Shown here piece after piece: positions 6,507 through 6,964 of a stretch of DNA of 6,964 nt. The first letter of the stretch is position 1. Every line of letters starts with the position of its first letter. A program made the position numbers and the translations under genes. Source of the DNA: Fidelibacterota bacterium (GTDB taxonomy: Bacteria; Fidelibacterota; Marinisomatia; SCGC-AAA003-L08; D37C17); assembly GCA_002701185.1 (NCBI GenBank), contig NZRW01000064.1, positions 1 through 6,964 on the forward strand, written 5' to 3'. A model generated the notes under the pieces. It had not been told where the DNA came from. It saw only the letters and a list, made by a program, of their open reading frames with translations, and made no database searches.

Positions 6507-6964
6507 ATGGATCAAGATAAAAAACAGAAAGCCATCGAAGTTGCTATTGAGCAGATTAAAAAACAAACAAAAGACCCTGAAGCAGTTGTAAGATTAACAG
6601 AAAAGGGTGGTAAAAAATATACAAAGGGTGCAATATCAACAGGTTCAATTTCTTTAGATTCAGCTATTGGTATAGGTGGTGTTCCTAGGGGGAAGATTAT
6701 AGAAGTGTATGGTCCTGAATCATCTGGAAAAACTACATTAGCTCTTCATATAATTGCTCAAGCTCAAAAAAATGATGGTTATGCTGCATTTATTGATGCA
6801 GAGCATGCTTTAGATCCTACTTATGCAGAAAATTTAGGTGTAAACATAGGTAATTTATTACTTTCTCAACCTGATAGTGGTGAGCAAGCCTTAGAAATTG
6901 TAGAATCATGGGTAAGATCTATGGCTCTTGATATTATTGTGATTGATTCTGTTGCAGCATTAAC
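6507..6964 (+). CDS. recA: Recombinase RecA, N-terminal part (cut by window end)
   Basis: RecA forms ATP-dependent filaments on single-stranded DNA, drives strand exchange and stimulates LexA self-cleavage. The first 152 codons are present and the frame runs open to the edge. Visible hallmarks are the N-terminal helix [15 protein letters not shown] (6-20), ISTGSISLD (43-51), Walker [10 protein letters not shown] (69-77), the catalytic Glu in FIDAEHALD (E98), [15 protein letters not shown] (117-131) and the Walker B strand [12 protein letters not shown] (141-152). The usual FGKGSIMRL between the N-terminal helix and the core is replaced by [10 protein letters not shown] (21-30), one residue longer, though the arginine before Leu (R29) is kept. 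A consensus AAAGGAG (6496-6502), 4 nt before the ATG, fixes the start. The 125-nt gap before it, with a palindrome and a possible promoter, suggests independent regulation from the dnaX-cinA unit. Confidence 0.97.
   Translation, partial: MDQDKKQKAIEVAIEQIKKQTKDPEAVVRLTEKGGKKYTKGAISTGSISLDSAIGIGGVPRGKIIEVYGPESSGKTTLALHIIAQAQKNDGYAAFIDAEHALDPTYAENLGVNIGNLLLSQPDSGEQALEIVESWVRSMALDIIVIDSVAAL

Noticed and set aside
1..6964. Defence island, CRISPR array, prophage or insertion sequence
   Set aside because: No direct-repeat arrays, transposase, integrase or terminal repeats were seen. All genes from 1955 on are ordinary conserved housekeeping genes, so an undescribed multi-gene system is not supported here.

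Overview
The window is AT-rich bacterial DNA (well under 35% GC by eye) with every supported gene on the + strand. It holds a conserved block of DNA-replication, repair and housekeeping genes. From left to right: the 3' part of a probable outer-membrane beta-barrel protein; a small lysine-rich protein of unknown function; a complete large (Bacillus-type) signal recognition particle RNA; dnaX; ybaB/ebfC; recR; pgsA; cinA; and the first 152 codons of recA, cut by the window end.

The organism cannot be named from this window alone. The first protein has the alternating, aromatic-rich strands and terminal aromatic residue of an outer-membrane barrel, and carries a GHG-x-LVNNY-type motif that I associate from memory with barrel proteins of the Fibrobacteres-Chlorobi-Bacteroidetes (FCB) group and relatives such as Marinimicrobia/SAR406, Calditrichota and Ignavibacteria. 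That points to a double-membraned bacterium. The long SRP RNA with an Alu domain and the order SRP RNA-dnaX-ybaB-recR are best known from Firmicutes. An AT-rich, possibly marine FCB-type lineage is my best inference, at low to moderate confidence.

Packing is very tight from position 1336 to 6381. The small ORF ends 6 nt before the SRP RNA, and the SRP RNA ends about 11 nt before the dnaX start codon. The ybaB Shine-Dalgarno overlaps the dnaX stop codon, ybaB and recR overlap by one base (TAATG), and recR-pgsA and pgsA-cinA gaps are 3 and 4 nt. This looks like one transcription unit from which the SRP RNA must be processed. The only sizeable gap in this part is 6382-6506, before recA. It contains a perfect 17-bp palindrome just downstream of a plausible promoter, a candidate operator for recA.

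Functionally, DnaX (clamp loader), YbaB (nucleoid protein), RecR (RecFOR recombination mediator) and RecA (recombinase) serve replication and homologous recombination. PgsA makes acidic phospholipid and CinA recycles or repairs pyridine nucleotides. The arrangement joins two widely seen clusters, dnaX-ybaB-recR and pgsA-cinA-recA. I found no mobile element, CRISPR array, tRNA or clearly novel multi-gene system. The points of interest are the abutting SRP RNA, the recA palindrome, substitutions in RecR and RecA, and the unknown small protein.
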